This document shows positions 48,165-48,218 of a DNA stretch of 48,218 nt, in pieces. The translations under genes were made by a program, and so were the position numbers. Within the stretch, counting starts at the first letter, position 1; each line of letters begins with the position of its first letter. This DNA comes from Chthoniobacterales bacterium (GTDB taxonomy: Bacteria > Verrucomicrobiota > Verrucomicrobiia > Chthoniobacterales > JACTMZ01), in contig VEQL01000022.1 in assembly GCA_018883245.1 (NCBI GenBank), positions 1-48,218 on the forward strand, given 5' to 3'. The notes below the pieces were generated by a model. That model had not been told where the DNA came from, ran no database searches, and was given only the letters and a program-made list of their open reading frames with translations.

Positions 48165-48218
48165 AGTGTTTATTTTGAACGCTTGAAGACAGCCGCTGAG
48201 CGCAGCGAGATTGGCTGG

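Overview
The window is about 60% GC and gene-dense. It reads as the chromosome of a free-living Gram-negative heterotroph, most likely a member of the Verrucomicrobiota (PVC group). That placement is an inference from gene content: a formylglycine sulfatase, sulfotransferases, a PUR-alpha-like protein, weak Shine-Dalgarno use and many small toxin-antitoxin pairs. No rRNA gene is present to prove it.

Positions 1-31120 form an accessory cell-envelope locus for an exported, probably sulfated and possibly terpenoid-linked glycan. The left half is a minus-strand, tightly coupled operon (10751 down to 1743): tandem-domain glycosyltransferase, GT4 glycosyltransferase, UbiA prenyltransferase, ABC-2 permease, cytochrome P450, ABC ATPase with a Wzt-type C-terminal domain, a short class II terpene-cyclase-like toroid, and a sulfotransferase fragment. 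The right half holds a second permease/ATPase pair, a second copy of the tandem-domain glycosyltransferase, a sulfatase, a second UbiA enzyme, a sulfotransferase fused to a P450-like domain that lacks the haem cysteine, a complete sulfotransferase, two methyltransferases, and three multi-pass membrane proteins, at least one of them GT87-like. An acyltransferase-3/SGNH protein and an MFS transporter lie between the halves. The locus looks built by duplication and decay: it has paralogous pairs, a dead GT87 start at 10.9 kb, an IS481 transposase remnant at 20.4 kb, and a truncated sulfotransferase.

The 31121-31606 gap contains only the 5' part of a tRNA-Ala(CGC) and a perfect 12-bp tandem repeat. 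It separates the accessory locus from housekeeping genes and may be an island edge.

Positions 31607-45926 are housekeeping: katG; thiC behind a TPP riboswitch; a long minus-strand series rplS-rnhB-yraN-hydroxyacid dehydrogenase-trpS-DUF4149-PUR-DUF2780-DUF3597; and a plus-strand pair of PduO-type cobalamin adenosyltransferase and cobalamin-dependent methionine synthase (metH).

Positions 46080-48130 are a cluster of four toxin-antitoxin modules. They are a DUF2281-like/RelE pair, a UPF0175 antitoxin with a truncated PIN-toxin remnant, an addiction-module antitoxin with a RelE/ParE toxin, and BrnA/BrnT. The window ends just upstream of brnT.
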